NCBI RefSeq assembly: GCF_016415625.1
Contig: NZ_WBXP01000018.1
Span: 1-64,000, forward strand
Direction of reading: 5' to 3'
Length of the DNA: 64,000 nucleotides
Origin: Shimwellia pseudoproteus
GTDB taxonomy: Bacteria; Pseudomonadota; Gammaproteobacteria; Enterobacterales; Enterobacteriaceae
Within the stretch, counting starts at the first letter, position 1; each line of letters begins with the position of its first letter. The notes under the pieces are model-generated. The model was not told the DNA's origin. It saw only the letters and a list, made by a program, of their open reading frames with translations, and did not search any database. Shown in pieces: positions 40,383 through 49,806 of the stretch. Both the position numbers and the translations under genes were made by a program.

Positions 40383-41294
40383 CTAGGCGGTTTTTATAAA
40401 CTCAATAAATGCCCGCAGCGGTGGCGGTACCAGTTTGCGACCGGAGTAATAGAGCCAGGGGCCGGGGAAGCGCTGCCACCAGGGTTCCAGAACGGGCTCC
40501 AGCGCACCGCTGGCGATGTGTGGCTGGAGCCACTCTTCAAACAGGTAGATTACCCCCAGCCCGCTAATCGCGGCCTCTACGGCCATGTCTGTTGCGCTAC
40601 CGGCGCTGTAAATAATCGGCCCGCTGGGGACCACAGTGACAATATCTTCCCCCTGCTGATAAACCCATTTCTCCAGGTTGCCCTTACTGAAACGCCCGGA
40701 CAGGCAGGCGTGGGAACGCAGATCGTCAGGATGCTGCGGACGACCGTGGTGGTCAAGGTATGCCGGGGCCGCCGCCGTGGCGAACCGCTGCTCCCGGGGG
40801 CCAACCGGTATGGCTATCATGTCCTGCTCCAGCCACTCCCCGTAGCGGATCCCGGCATCACAACCGGCAGACAGCAGATCAACCACCTCACTTTGTGCGG
40901 TTACCTCCACGCGAATGTCCGGGTAGCGGGCGAGAAACCCTGGCAGGATCTGCGGTAACCACAGGCGGGCGGTGTTAACCGGGACATTCAGCCGCAACAG
41001 GCCGGCGGGGCTGTCGCGGCCGGCGAGGGTTAATTCCAGCGCCGCGTCGAGGGCGGCAATCGCCGGTTCAATACGCTCAAGAAGTAGCTTCCCTTGTTCG
41101 GTCAGGAGAACACTGCGCGTGGTGCGATGCAGGAGCCGGACCGCCAGGCGATTTTCAAGACGGCGCACCGCCGCACTTAGCCCGGACGGGCTGACCGCTA
41201 ATTGCCTTGCCGCTTCCCGGAACCCTCCGGCGGCGGCAACCGTGGCAAACGCTTTTAAATCCCCCAGCTCATCGGTCGCTTTTTTTACCATCAT
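40383..41294 (-). CDS. LysR-family transcriptional regulator
   Basis: This is a typical LysR regulator of 303 residues, from the ATG at 41294 behind GGAGAG. An in-frame extension to 41375 would run through the inverted repeats of the control region and is rejected. The N-terminal winged helix-turn-helix spans about residues 12-70 (AAAGGFREAARQLAVSPSGLSAAVRRLE), followed by a substrate-binding domain of about 200 residues (LRLNVPVNTARLWLPQILPGFLARYPDIRVEV). It is divergent from an SDR gene, the standard layout for a regulator and its target. The pair lies between aspC and ompF, where E. coli has nothing, so it was inserted here or lost there. The effector is unknown. Confidence 0.92.
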   Translation of the reverse strand: MMVKKATDELGDLKAFATVAAAGGFREAARQLAVSPSGLSAAVRRLENRLAVRLLHRTTRSVLLTEQGKLLLERIEPAIAALDAALELTLAGRDSPAGLLRLNVPVNTARLWLPQILPGFLARYPDIRVEVTAQSEVVDLLSAGCDAGIRYGEWLEQDMIAIPVGPREQRFATAAAPAYLDHHGRPQHPDDLRSHACLSGRFSKGNLEKWVYQQGEDIVTVVPSGPIIYSAGSATDMAVEAAISGLGVIYLFEEWLQPHIASGALEPVLEPWWQRFPGPWLYYSGRKLVPPPLRAFIEFIKTA

Positions 41295-41324
41295 GTTCTC
41301 TCCGTCAGTACCTTCGGGGGTATT

Positions 41325-41340
41325 GTGCATTTTAATGCAC
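41325..41340. promoter_or_regulatory. Palindrome GTGCAT-TTTA-ATGCAC before the LysR gene
   Basis: A perfect 6-bp inverted repeat with a 4-base spacer lies 31-46 bp upstream of the LysR start, in the gap shared with the divergent SDR gene. It is a good candidate operator for the LysR protein. Confidence 0.5.
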
Positions 41341-41366
41341 ACCCCGTACACCGTCATCCGGATACT

Positions 41367-41398
41367 AAACGGCATGCTACCGGCGTAGCATGCCGTTT
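41367..41398. promoter_or_regulatory. Perfect 14-bp inverted repeat before the SDR gene
   Basis: AAACGGCATGCTAC (41367-41380) and its exact complement GTAGCATGCCGTTT (41385-41398) flank a 4-base CGGC loop, 39 bp before the SDR ATG. In either direction it has terminator shape with a short T-run, but it lies between two divergent starts, so an operator or a leader hairpin is more likely. Confidence 0.6.
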
Positions 41399-41436
41399 AT
41401 TGCAACACCACAGCCGACAATATCAGGAGATATATT

Positions 41437-42219
41437 ATGAGTTCATCTACACCATTAGCCCTTGTCACTGGCGCATCGTCTGGTATCGGGATGAGTTATG
41501 CACGCCGACTGCTGGCGGACGGCTACGATGTGATTGCGGTTGGCCGCCGTAAAGCGCGCCTGGAATCACTGGCCGCAGAATTTCCTCAACGGCGTGTACA
41601 GGTGGAAGTTGCGGATCTCAGCACCCTGGCTGGGGTTCAGGGGCTGGCGGAGATATGCCGCCGTGAACCGATTACGCTGCTGGTGAATAATGCCGGTGTG
41701 TCACATTACATGGGGTTCACACAGTTACCGGCGGAGCAGGCCTGTGAATTACTGCATGTAAAAGTGCTGGCGCCGACGCTGCTGGCCCATGCGGTATTGC
41801 CGGGTATGATAGCCAGCAAGCAGGGCACCATCGTTAATGTGGCCGGGATGCTGGCATTTGGGGCGACGGCGCCGCTTGGTCAGGCCCCGGGCCGGGCCAC
41901 TTATGTGGCGTCGCTGAGCCATCTGGTGTCGCTGACCCTGGCGCTGCACGAAGAGTTTGCCCATACCGGGATGGCATTTCAGGTGCTCTGTCCCGGGGTG
42001 GTGGCCACCGAGTTTCATGAGCGCCAGGGCATGGATCTGAGCGCGTTCCCACGGATGTCCGCTGACGATGTGGTGACGGCGAGCCTCAATGCGCTGCGGT
42101 TACAAGAAGTGGTGTGTGCTCCCGGGGTTGAGGATAACCGGTTGCTGGATTGCGCATTACAGGCAAGTCTTGCGGCTTTCCAGGGCCAGTCCCCGGCGCT
42201 GGCTTCCCGCTACCGGTAA
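41437..42219 (+). CDS. SDR-fold protein with a degenerate catalytic tetrad
   Basis: The 260-residue protein has a clear short-chain dehydrogenase Rossmann fold: TGASSGIG at residues 11-18, GRR after the second strand (an NADP-type feature), VADLS at 58-62 and NNAG at 84-87. The catalytic tetrad Asn-Ser-Tyr-Lys is mostly gone: by alignment Asn is K109, Ser is G137 (NVAGM) and Lys is L160 (YVASL), and only Y156 remains. Residues 141-155 also look like an insertion. It may bind cofactor without normal oxidoreductase chemistry. The ATG at 41437 follows AGGAGATATATT. It is divergent from a LysR regulator. Substrate and role are unknown. Confidence 0.88.
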   Translation: MSSSTPLALVTGASSGIGMSYARRLLADGYDVIAVGRRKARLESLAAEFPQRRVQVEVADLSTLAGVQGLAEICRREPITLLVNNAGVSHYMGFTQLPAEQACELLHVKVLAPTLLAHAVLPGMIASKQGTIVNVAGMLAFGATAPLGQAPGRATYVASLSHLVSLTLALHEEFAHTGMAFQVLCPGVVATEFHERQGMDLSAFPRMSADDVVTASLNALRLQEVVCAPGVEDNRLLDCALQASLAAFQGQSPALASRYR

Positions 42220-42287
42220 TACCGGAGAGGGGAGAATAACAACGCCAGTCAGGGGCTGACTGGCGTTGTGTTCCGGTGATATGCGCC

Positions 42288-43385
42288 TTAGAACTGGTAA
42301 ACCAGACCCAGCGCCAGCTGATCGTCGGTGCCCACCATGCCGCCAACGGTGCGGGTATAATCGGAGTTATCCAGCAGGTTGAAGCGGTAGTCCGCAAAGA
42401 CGTTCATGTTTTTGTTGAAATAGTAAGTTGCGCCCAGCTCGATATATTTGGCCATATCCGCGCTGCCGCCGTCGAAATCATGCCCGTTGTCGCTGCGGGC
42501 CTCCAGCTTTTTGCCTCTGCTCTGTACATAGGACAGTGACGGACGTAAGCCGAAATCAAACTGATACTGGGCTATCGCTTCGAAGTTTTCCGTTTTATTG
42601 GCAAACTGATCGTCGTTTTCCAGGGTCAGATTACGGGTCTGGGCATAGACCGTGGCCAGATAGATGTTATTGGCGTCATATTTCAGGCCCACGGCCCAGG
42701 CTTCCGCGCGTTTACCTTTATTGTCATCTTTCTGTTGGCCAGTACGGGCCGAGTTACTGTACGAGCCAATAATGCCGAAGCCGTCAAAATCATAACCCAG
42801 TGAGTAACCGGCGCCATCGCCGTTAGAGGTTGCCGGGTTAGCGCGGTCGTTTTTCCCCTGATACTGGATCCCAAAGTGCAGCCCTTCCGCCAGCCCGAAG
42901 AAGTTGCTGTTGCGGTAGGTCAGCAGGCCGGTTGAACGCATGGTCATAAAGTTATCGACATGACCGCCGCCCCAGGTTTCCCCGGACCAGGAGGGGGCCA
43001 TATCGGTAAAGGACTCGACGTCATAAACGATGCCGTAGTTACGGCCGTAGTCGAGGGAGCCGTAATCACCGGCGCTCAGGCCGGCGAAGGCCAGACGGGT
43101 TTTTTGGCTCTGGGCGCCTTCGGGTGTGCTGGCCATGGCGCGATATTCCCACTGACCATAACCGGTCAGCAGATCGTTAACCTGTGTTTCCCCTTTAAAA
43201 CCAATCTGTGCGTAGGTGCTGTCAGAGTTGGTGGTATCACCACTGGTCGTGAAATCGTGTTCGGCGTTGATCTTGCCGTACAGATCCCGCTTATTGCCGT
43301 TTTTATTGAATATTTCTGCAGCGTTAGCTGTACCAGTAACCAGCAGGGCAGGAATCACCACCGCCAGGATGTTGCGCTTCATCAT
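42288..43385 (-). CDS. ompF: General porin OmpF with altered constriction zone
   Basis: This is a trimeric outer-membrane porin of 365 residues with a 22-residue signal peptide ending ANA and a C-terminal YQF. Position beside asnS, the leader and the promoter identify it as the ompF ortholog. Conserved barrel blocks include GFKGETQV, TRLAFAGL, DYGRNYG, AVGLKYDANNIYLA and ATYYFNKNMN. In the eyelet, mature Q38 stands where OmpF has R42, and in loop 3 the PEFGGD motif reads PSWSGE, so S110 replaces E117; D106 (D113), R75 (R82) and R128 (R132) remain. Loop 3 is about three residues longer. Pore charge and selectivity may therefore differ from E. coli OmpF. Confidence 0.93.
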   Translation of the reverse strand: MMKRNILAVVIPALLVTGTANAAEIFNKNGNKRDLYGKINAEHDFTTSGDTTNSDSTYAQIGFKGETQVNDLLTGYGQWEYRAMASTPEGAQSQKTRLAFAGLSAGDYGSLDYGRNYGIVYDVESFTDMAPSWSGETWGGGHVDNFMTMRSTGLLTYRNSNFFGLAEGLHFGIQYQGKNDRANPATSNGDGAGYSLGYDFDGFGIIGSYSNSARTGQQKDDNKGKRAEAWAVGLKYDANNIYLATVYAQTRNLTLENDDQFANKTENFEAIAQYQFDFGLRPSLSYVQSRGKKLEARSDNGHDFDGGSADMAKYIELGATYYFNKNMNVFADYRFNLLDNSDYTRTVGGMVGTDDQLALGLVYQF

Positions 43386-43483
43386 TATTGATTACCCTCA
43401 TAGGTTTTATTATTGACACCTGCCACTGCCATCAATGGTTTGTTGTTAAAACATTGATAAAAGTTTGGTGTCTTGTTGTGTCT
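43386..43483 (-). promoter_or_regulatory. ompF 5' leader with MicF-target-like region
   Basis: Read on the minus strand, the leader runs from GACACAACAAGACACC to GGCAGTGGCAGGTGTC and ATGAGGGTAATCAATAATG, almost the E. coli ompF leader. In E. coli the last parts, including the Shine-Dalgarno and start, pair with the sRNA MicF. Conservation suggests the same control. The micF gene itself is not in this window. Confidence 0.7.
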
Positions 43484-43487
43484 GTCA

Positions 43488-43585
43488 GGCATATTTCCAT
43501 CCGGACTGCCGTTTCGCTAGCCTGAAAATGCTACAAATATCAATAAAAGATTACAAAAAGAAAAATAATGTAATTAAATATTTAA
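43488..43585 (-). promoter_or_regulatory. ompF promoter with OmpR-binding region
   Basis: On the minus strand the core GGATGGAAATATGCC (-10 region) is preceded by TTTGTAGCATTTTCAGG and CTAGCGAAACG, then by TTACATTATTTTTCTTTTTG. These match the E. coli ompF promoter and its OmpR F1-F3 boxes in order and spacing, from memory. OmpR/EnvZ osmotic control is therefore expected. Confidence 0.65.
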
Positions 43586-44049
43586 TAATTTGTACTTTGT
43601 GAGATGCTTCAACTTTCATCACCGAACGGTAAAGTTAGCTAAATATCCATTTCAGGATATCTGTATTTCTTAGCAATTATTAATATAATGTTATTTTATT
43701 GTTAATTTATGCTTTCTTAAGTAACTATTTGTGCGTTAATCATTGAAATGAGCCACCGGACGGCGCGTGAATTGGCTTTTACCTGGCGTGTTTCTTGCTA
43801 ACAAAAGTCAATCACCGGGCGGCGATATTTTTTGCAGATGATGGGTGAGACACATTCTGTAAAGAATAGATCTGGATTAATGATTGCAAATATGATTTAA
43901 GGCGCTAGCGCAGTATTGTGCGTTATTGGCATCTGCTATAGGCCAGTTATTACATAATGTAACGACAATGCCGGGAAGGGATAGCGGCATGGGAGGAGGC
44001 CGGGAGAGGCTAGCGCTACCGTGAAAAAGAATGGCTGGGGATATAAAAC
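43586..44049. other. Gene-free AT-rich stretch between ompF and asnS
   Basis: This stretch of about 460 bp contains no credible open reading frame. The part near 43590-43740 is strongly AT-rich with many A/T tracts, as expected for IHF or H-NS contacts upstream of ompF. A distal OmpR site is known in E. coli, but I could not place one here with confidence. Confidence 0.5.
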
Positions 44050-44075
44050 GAAAAAAGCCGGCCCAGGGCCGGCTT
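44050..44075 (-). terminator. Terminator of asnS
   Basis: A perfect 10-bp stem AAGCCGGCCC / GGGCCGGCTT (44055-44064 with 44066-44075, 1-base centre) is followed on the minus strand by TTTTCG. It lies 32 bp after the asnS stop. Confidence 0.8.
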
Positions 44076-44106
44076 AATCAGTGATGGCGGACCATCAGTC
44101 AGCTGA

Positions 44107-45507
44107 TCAGAAGGTCGCGCTGCGCGGTGTGCGCGGGAACGCAATAACGTCACGCACGTTCTGAACCCCGGTAACGTAAGCTATCAGGCGCTCAAAGCCG
44201 AGGCCGAAACCGGAATGCGGCACGGTGCCGTAACGGCGCAGATCGCGGTACCACCAGTAGTCCTCTTTATTGAGGCCCATTTCCGCCATCCGGGCGTCCA
44301 GCACGTCGAGGCGCTCTTCACGCTGGGAGCCACCAATGATTTCGCCAATCCCCGGTGCCAGTACGTCCATGGCGGCAACGGTTTTACCGTCATCGTTCAT
44401 GCGCATGTAGAACGCTTTGATATCTTTCGGGTAGTTTTTCACTACCACTGGCGCGTTAAAGTGTTTTTCCGCCAGATAGCGTTCGTGTTCAGAGGCCAGA
44501 TCAACACCCCAGTAAACCGGGTTTTCGAATTTTTCACCACATTTTTCCAGGATAGCCACCGCATCGGTGTAGTCCACCTGGGCAAAGTCGGTGCTGATGA
44601 ATTTTTCCAGCCGGGTAACCGCGTCTTTATCGACACGCTCGGCAAAGAATTTCATATCGTCCGCGCGCTCTTCCAGTACCGCCTTAAAGACGTACTTCAG
44701 CATGGCTTCCGCCAGACGGGCGTTATCTTCCAGATCCGCAAAAGCCACTTCCGGCTCCAGCATCCAGAACTCGGCCAGATGGCGGCTGGTATTGGAGTTT
44801 TCAGCGCGGAAGGTCGGGCCAAAGGTATAGACTTTGGACAGCGCGCAGGCGTAGGTTTCCGCATTCAGCTGGCCGGAGACGGTCAGGAAAGACTCTTTGC
44901 CGAAGAAGTCCTGGTCAAAGTCCACTTTGCCCTGATCGTTACGCGGCAGGTTTTCCATATCCAGGGTGGATACGCGGAACATTTCCCCGGCACCTTCGGT
45001 GTCGGACGCGGTGATAAGCGGGGTAGATACCCAGAAGAACCCCTGCTCGTCAAAGAAACGGTGCAGTGCCTGCGCCAGGGTATGGCGTACCCGGGCCACT
45101 GCGCCAATCAGGTTAGTACGCGGGCGCAAATGGGCGACTTCGCGCAGATACTCGATGCTGTGGCGTTTAGCCGCCATCGGGTATGTATCCGGGTCTTCCA
45201 CCCAGCCGGTCACTTCAACAGAAGATGCCTGAATTTCGAAAGCCTGGCCCTGGCCCTGAGAGGCGACGATTTTACCGGTAGCGATAACAGAGCAGCCGGT
45301 GGTCAGACGCAATATTTCCTGATTGTAATTGGGCAGAGAATTATTGACGACGACCTGTACAGGATCAAAGCAGGAACCGTCATAAACGGCGAGGAAGGAA
45401 AAGCCAGCTTTTGAATCTCTTCGTGTACGTACCCACCCGCGGACGGTGACTTCGCTGTCAACGGCAGTGCGGCCCTGGAGTACGTCGGCTACAGGCACAA
45501 CGCTCAT
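44107..45507 (-). CDS. asnS: Asparaginyl-tRNA synthetase AsnS
   Basis: AsnS charges tRNA-Asn with asparagine in the cytoplasm. The 466 residues equal E. coli. It has an N-terminal OB-fold anticodon-binding domain ([26 protein letters not shown]) and a class II catalytic domain with motif 2 ([21 protein letters not shown]) and motif 3 ([10 protein letters not shown]). The ATG at 45507 begins [12 protein letters not shown]. It lies between ompF and pncB on the minus strand, with its own terminator. Confidence 0.99.
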   Translation of the reverse strand: MSVVPVADVLQGRTAVDSEVTVRGWVRTRRDSKAGFSFLAVYDGSCFDPVQVVVNNSLPNYNQEILRLTTGCSVIATGKIVASQGQGQAFEIQASSVEVTGWVEDPDTYPMAAKRHSIEYLREVAHLRPRTNLIGAVARVRHTLAQALHRFFDEQGFFWVSTPLITASDTEGAGEMFRVSTLDMENLPRNDQGKVDFDQDFFGKESFLTVSGQLNAETYACALSKVYTFGPTFRAENSNTSRHLAEFWMLEPEVAFADLEDNARLAEAMLKYVFKAVLEERADDMKFFAERVDKDAVTRLEKFISTDFAQVDYTDAVAILEKCGEKFENPVYWGVDLASEHERYLAEKHFNAPVVVKNYPKDIKAFYMRMNDDGKTVAAMDVLAPGIGEIIGGSQREERLDVLDARMAEMGLNKEDYWWYRDLRRYGTVPHSGFGLGFERLIAYVTGVQNVRDVIAFPRTPRSATF

Positions 45508-45675
45508 ATTTTTCTCTCTATATAGTCCAATAACAATAAGTGCTCGTCCCGCGGATTGCGGGAACCGTCTATGTTACCTGGCACACGCCAGCAAACAAGC
45601 AGAATTCACCACCAGAACAAAGAAAAGCGCAGCGCGGGGGGAAATCACGGGGAGCCAAGTGGCCCCCCGGGGGAA

Positions 45676-46878
45676 TTAACTGGCTTTTTTCACCAGTGGC
45701 AGGTCAAAGGCTTTGCGTAATGCCCGGACAAACGCTTTATCCTGGCAGATGGTTTTGCCTGGGCTGTCCGAGAGTTTGGCCACCGGTTTACCGTTACATT
45801 CCACCAGTTTAATTACGATATTCAGTGGCTTAACCGTTGGGATGTCGCAGGTGAGCCGGGTACCAATCCCAAAACCAAGATTGATGCGCGAGGCGAAATG
45901 GCGGTACAGATCGATGGCTTTGGGTAAATCCAGATTATCAGAGAAAATCAGCGTCTTGCTGAGCGGGTCAATGCCCAGCTTCTGATAGTGGACAATGGCT
46001 TTTTCACCCCATTGCACCGGGTCCCCGGAGTCGTGGCGCAGCCCCTGGTAGCGGGTGGCGAACACCTCGCCAAAGTCACGCAGGAAAACGTCCATGGTGA
46101 TGCAATCTGTCAGGGCAATGCCCAGTTGATCCGGGTACTCGTCAAGCCACGCCTGGAGGGCCGCGCGCTGGCTATTTGCCAGTACCGGGCTGATTTGCTG
46201 ATGGGCCTGGAACCACTCGTGTGCCTGGGTACCCATTGGGGTCAGATCGAGACGGCGGGCCAGATCGTAATTACTGGTGCCAATAAACCAGGGCTCTTGT
46301 TTCAGGCGTTCGACAATGGCGAACTGCACATCGCGGGAAAAACGCCGCCGGGTGCCGAAGTCCATCAAACGGAATTTGTCGAGGGAGATATCGGTGGTGA
46401 TACGCCGGAAGTCCGCCAGTTTATGCTCCAGGTGAGCAAGCGCCATGTCCACGGTGACTTCCGGGGAACGATAGCGGTGCACGACCTCGCTAATGACGGC
46501 GAGCAGGGGAACTTCCCACATAATGACTTCCCGCCACGGACCGGTCAGCCGGATAGCCAGTTTGCCTTCTTTATTGCGGATAGAGACCTGGCTTGCGTCG
46601 TAGCGATAGTTTTTCAGCCACTGCAAATAGTCAGTTTCAAAAAACGGTAGCCCGCTGAGCCACTGGTGTTCATCTTCGCTTAAGGCCAGACCCTGCATGG
46701 CCTGCACTTGTTCACGGATGGCGCCGGCATACATACCCAGCATGTCATCACCACGGCAGCGGAACTCAGCCGCTACATTGACATCGTAATAACGGTGAAA
46801 TACTGCCTGCTGCATATGAAGCTTATAAGCATCCGTATCCAGTAGCGAATGCAATATCGGGGAAGCGTGTTGTGTCAT
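45676..46878 (-). CDS. pncB: Nicotinate phosphoribosyltransferase PncB
   Basis: PncB joins nicotinate and PRPP, with ATP hydrolysis, in NAD salvage. The 400 residues equal E. coli. The N-terminus has [22 protein letters not shown], the middle has the phosphorylated-histidine region [17 protein letters not shown], and [10 protein letters not shown] is near the C-terminus. It is divergent from pepN across 268 bp. I looked for a NadR operator (TGTTTA-N6-TAAACA) in that gap and did not find a convincing one. Confidence 0.98.
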   Translation of the reverse strand: MTQHASPILHSLLDTDAYKLHMQQAVFHRYYDVNVAAEFRCRGDDMLGMYAGAIREQVQAMQGLALSEDEHQWLSGLPFFETDYLQWLKNYRYDASQVSIRNKEGKLAIRLTGPWREVIMWEVPLLAVISEVVHRYRSPEVTVDMALAHLEHKLADFRRITTDISLDKFRLMDFGTRRRFSRDVQFAIVERLKQEPWFIGTSNYDLARRLDLTPMGTQAHEWFQAHQQISPVLANSQRAALQAWLDEYPDQLGIALTDCITMDVFLRDFGEVFATRYQGLRHDSGDPVQWGEKAIVHYQKLGIDPLSKTLIFSDNLDLPKAIDLYRHFASRINLGFGIGTRLTCDIPTVKPLNIVIKLVECNGKPVAKLSDSPGKTICQDKAFVRALRKAFDLPLVKKAS

Positions 46879-47146
46879 GGCGCGTTACAGCATCCTCATT
46901 ACAGGAGCGTTTCCATCATGGCTTGGAATCAGATAAAGACGCAGGAGTATACCCTGATTATCCGTTTATTAAAGCAGGATCACAACATAAGCCTGAAGCC
47001 AGGTCGATAGCGAATTGTGCCAGCAAGCCGACAGTGCATGCAAACTATACATCCTGTAAAGAAAAGATGAAGATTCTGCGTGGCAACAAAACCGTAACCG
47101 GAATAGACTGGGATCCGATACTTACGGCAGATACAAAAGGTTATCT

Positions 47147-49759
47147 ATGACTCAACAACCCCAGGCCAAATACCGCCACGATTACCGTGCGCCGGATTAT
47201 ACCATTACTGATATTGATTTGACCTTTGAACTCGATGCAGCGGCCACTATTGTCACCGCAGAAAGCAAGGTGCAGCGCCATGCCGGGTCTGGGGTTGCGC
47301 TTTGTCTGGATGGTGAGGAATTAACCCTCAAATCGATCGCTGTCGATGGCCAGCCGTGGCGCCATTACCACCAGGAAGATGGCGCTCTGGTGATAGAACA
47401 ACTGCCGGAACGGTTCACGTTGACCATCGTCAACCAGATAAGCCCGGCGACAAATACCGCCCTGGAGGGGTTATACCAGTCCGGGGATGCGCTGTGTACC
47501 CAGTGTGAATCCCAGGGGTTCCGTCATATTACCTGGTACCTGGACCGCCCGGATGTGCTGGCCCGGTTTACCACGAAAATTATTGCCGATGCGGCCAAAT
47601 ACCCGTTTTTACTCGCCAACGGTAACCGCATTGCCCAGGGGGCGCTGGACGACGGCCGCCACTGGGTGCAGTGGCAGGATCCGTTCCCGAAACCGAGCTA
47701 TCTGTTTGCCCTGGTCGCCGGTGATTTCGACGTGCTGCGGGACACGTTTACCACCCGCTCCGGCCGGGATGTCGCCCTTGAGTTGTATGTCGATCGCGGC
47801 AACCTCGATCGCGCCGACTGGGCGATGACCTCCCTGAAGAGCGCCATGAAATGGGATGAGACCCGCTTCGGGCTGGAATATGACCTCGACATCTATATGG
47901 TCGTGGCGGTGGACTTCTTCAACATGGGGGCGATGGAGAATAAAGGGCTGAATATCTTTAACTCCAAATACGTGCTGGCCCGGGCGGAAACCGCCACTGA
48001 TAAAGACTACCTGAATATTGAACGGGTGATCGGCCATGAATATTTCCATAACTGGACCGGTAACCGCGTAACCTGTCGGGACTGGTTCCAGCTCAGCCTG
48101 AAAGAGGGGCTGACCGTGTTCCGTGACCAGGAGTTCAGCTCTGATCTCGGCTCCCGGGCGGTGAACCGCATCAGTAATGTGCGCACCATGCGCGGCATGC
48201 AGTTTGCCGAAGATGCCAGCCCGATGGCGCACCCGATCCGCCCGGATATGGTCATCGAAATGAACAACTTCTATACCCTGACAGTGTATGAGAAAGGGGC
48301 CGAAGTGATCCGCATGCTGCACACCCTGCTGGGAGAGGCGAACTTCCAGAAAGGGATGCAGCTCTATTTCGAGCGCCATGACGGCAGCGCCGCCACCTGT
48401 GACGATTTTGTCCAGGCGATGGAAGATGCCTCTAATGTTGACCTTTCACAGTTCCGCCGCTGGTATAGCCAGTCCGGCACCCCTATTGTGACGGTGCACG
48501 ACGATTATGACCCGGAAACCGAACAATACCGTCTGACCCTCAGCCAGCGGACCCCGGCGACGGCGGATCAGGCGGAGAAGCTCCCGCTGCATATTCCGTT
48601 TGATATTGAGCTGTATGACAACCAGGGTAAGGTGATTCCACTACAGAAAGAGGGCCATCCGGTTCACAACGTGCTGAACCTGACCCAGGCCGAGCAGACC
48701 TTTATCTTTGATAATGTCTATTTCCAGCCGGTGCCCTCCCTGTTACGTGAATTCTCGGCGCCAGTGAAACTGGAATATAAATGGAGCGATCAGCAGCTAA
48801 CTTTCCTGATGCGCCACGCCCGCAATGATTTTTCGCGCTGGGATGCAGCCCAAAGCCTGCTGTCCACCTATATCAAGCTGAGCGTTGCCCGTTATCAGGC
48901 AGGCCAGCCGCTGTCACTGCCGCTGCACGTTGCTGACGCCTTCCGGGCTATTTTGCTTGATGAGCAGATCGATCCGGCGCTGGCGGCAGAAATTCTGACG
49001 CTGCCGTCCCAGAATGAGATAGCGGAACTGTTCCAGACCATCGATCCTCAGGCGATTGCGGCGGTGCATAACGCACTGACCCGTACCCTGGCCCGGGAAC
49101 TGGCTGACGAGCTGCTGGCGGTCTATGGCGCTAACAGGTTGTCCGGTTACCGGATCGATCACGACGATATCGGTAAACGCGCCCTGCGTAATACCTGCCT
49201 GCATTATCTGGCATTTGTGGATAACGGCCAGGCGGATGCGCTGGTGAGCCGCCAGTATCACGAGGCGGACAATATGACCGATGCGCTGGCGGCGCTGTCA
49301 GCCGCGGTTGCCGCAGAGCTGCCGTGCGGTGCTGCCCTGATGCAGGAGTATGACGATCGCTGGCATCAGGATGGTCTGGTGATGGATAAATGGTTTATTC
49401 TCCAGGCCACCAGCGGTGCCGACAATGTCCTCGACACCGTACGGGCGCTGCTGAACCACCGGTCATTCAGTATTGGCAACCCGAACCGGGTTCGCTCTCT
49501 GATTGGCGCGTTTGTCAGCGGCAACCCTGCGGCATTCCATGCCCTGGATGGCAGCGGTTATCGCTTCCTGGTTGAGATGCTCACCGAGCTGAACACCCGT
49601 AACCCTCAGGTGGCGTCACGCCTGATTGAGCCGCTGATCCGTCTGAAACGCTATGACAGCAAGCGCCAGGCGCTGATGCGTGACGCGCTGGAAACCCTCA
49701 AAGGGCTGCCGAATCTGTCGGGCGACCTGTATGAGAAGGTCACCAAAGCGCTGGCCTAA
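47147..49759 (+). CDS. pepN: Aminopeptidase N (PepN)
   Basis: PepN is the main cytoplasmic M1 zinc aminopeptidase that finishes protein breakdown to amino acids. The 870 residues equal E. coli. The GAMEN exopeptidase motif is followed by the zinc site HEYFH starting at H297, with the third ligand in the glutamate of LKEGLTVF downstream. The ATG at 47147 (MTQQPQAKYRHDYRAPDYTITDIDL) is behind AAAGG. A good terminator follows. In E. coli the ssu operon lies downstream. Confidence 0.99.
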   Translation: MTQQPQAKYRHDYRAPDYTITDIDLTFELDAAATIVTAESKVQRHAGSGVALCLDGEELTLKSIAVDGQPWRHYHQEDGALVIEQLPERFTLTIVNQISPATNTALEGLYQSGDALCTQCESQGFRHITWYLDRPDVLARFTTKIIADAAKYPFLLANGNRIAQGALDDGRHWVQWQDPFPKPSYLFALVAGDFDVLRDTFTTRSGRDVALELYVDRGNLDRADWAMTSLKSAMKWDETRFGLEYDLDIYMVVAVDFFNMGAMENKGLNIFNSKYVLARAETATDKDYLNIERVIGHEYFHNWTGNRVTCRDWFQLSLKEGLTVFRDQEFSSDLGSRAVNRISNVRTMRGMQFAEDASPMAHPIRPDMVIEMNNFYTLTVYEKGAEVIRMLHTLLGEANFQKGMQLYFERHDGSAATCDDFVQAMEDASNVDLSQFRRWYSQSGTPIVTVHDDYDPETEQYRLTLSQRTPATADQAEKLPLHIPFDIELYDNQGKVIPLQKEGHPVHNVLNLTQAEQTFIFDNVYFQPVPSLLREFSAPVKLEYKWSDQQLTFLMRHARNDFSRWDAAQSLLSTYIKLSVARYQAGQPLSLPLHVADAFRAILLDEQIDPALAAEILTLPSQNEIAELFQTIDPQAIAAVHNALTRTLARELADELLAVYGANRLSGYRIDHDDIGKRALRNTCLHYLAFVDNGQADALVSRQYHEADNMTDALAALSAAVAAELPCGAALMQEYDDRWHQDGLVMDKWFILQATSGADNVLDTVRALLNHRSFSIGNPNRVRSLIGAFVSGNPAAFHALDGSGYRFLVEMLTELNTRNPQVASRLIEPLIRLKRYDSKRQALMRDALETLKGLPNLSGDLYEKVTKALA

Positions 49760-49780
49760 TCGTCGCTTTTGACACTTAAC

Positions 49781-49806
49781 AACCCCGCATAGCGGGGTTT
49801 TTTTAT
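49781..49806 (+). terminator. Terminator of pepN
   Basis: A perfect 8-bp stem AACCCCGC / GCGGGGTT with an ATA loop is followed by TTTTTT. It overlaps the 3' end of the converging ssuE-like gene by a base or so. Confidence 0.9.

Noticed and set aside
43586-44049. Small RNA or hidden gene between ompF and asnS
   Set aside because: The stretch is AT-rich with no promoter and terminator pair in sensible order and no open frame with a ribosome site. micF is known next to ompC, not here.
44215-45414. 399-codon frame opposite asnS
   Set aside because: It is antisense to a complete, conserved asnS and has no recognisable content.
46879-47146. NadR operator between pncB and pepN
   Set aside because: No TGTTTA-N6-TAAACA match was found; TCCGTTTATTAAAG is too weak.
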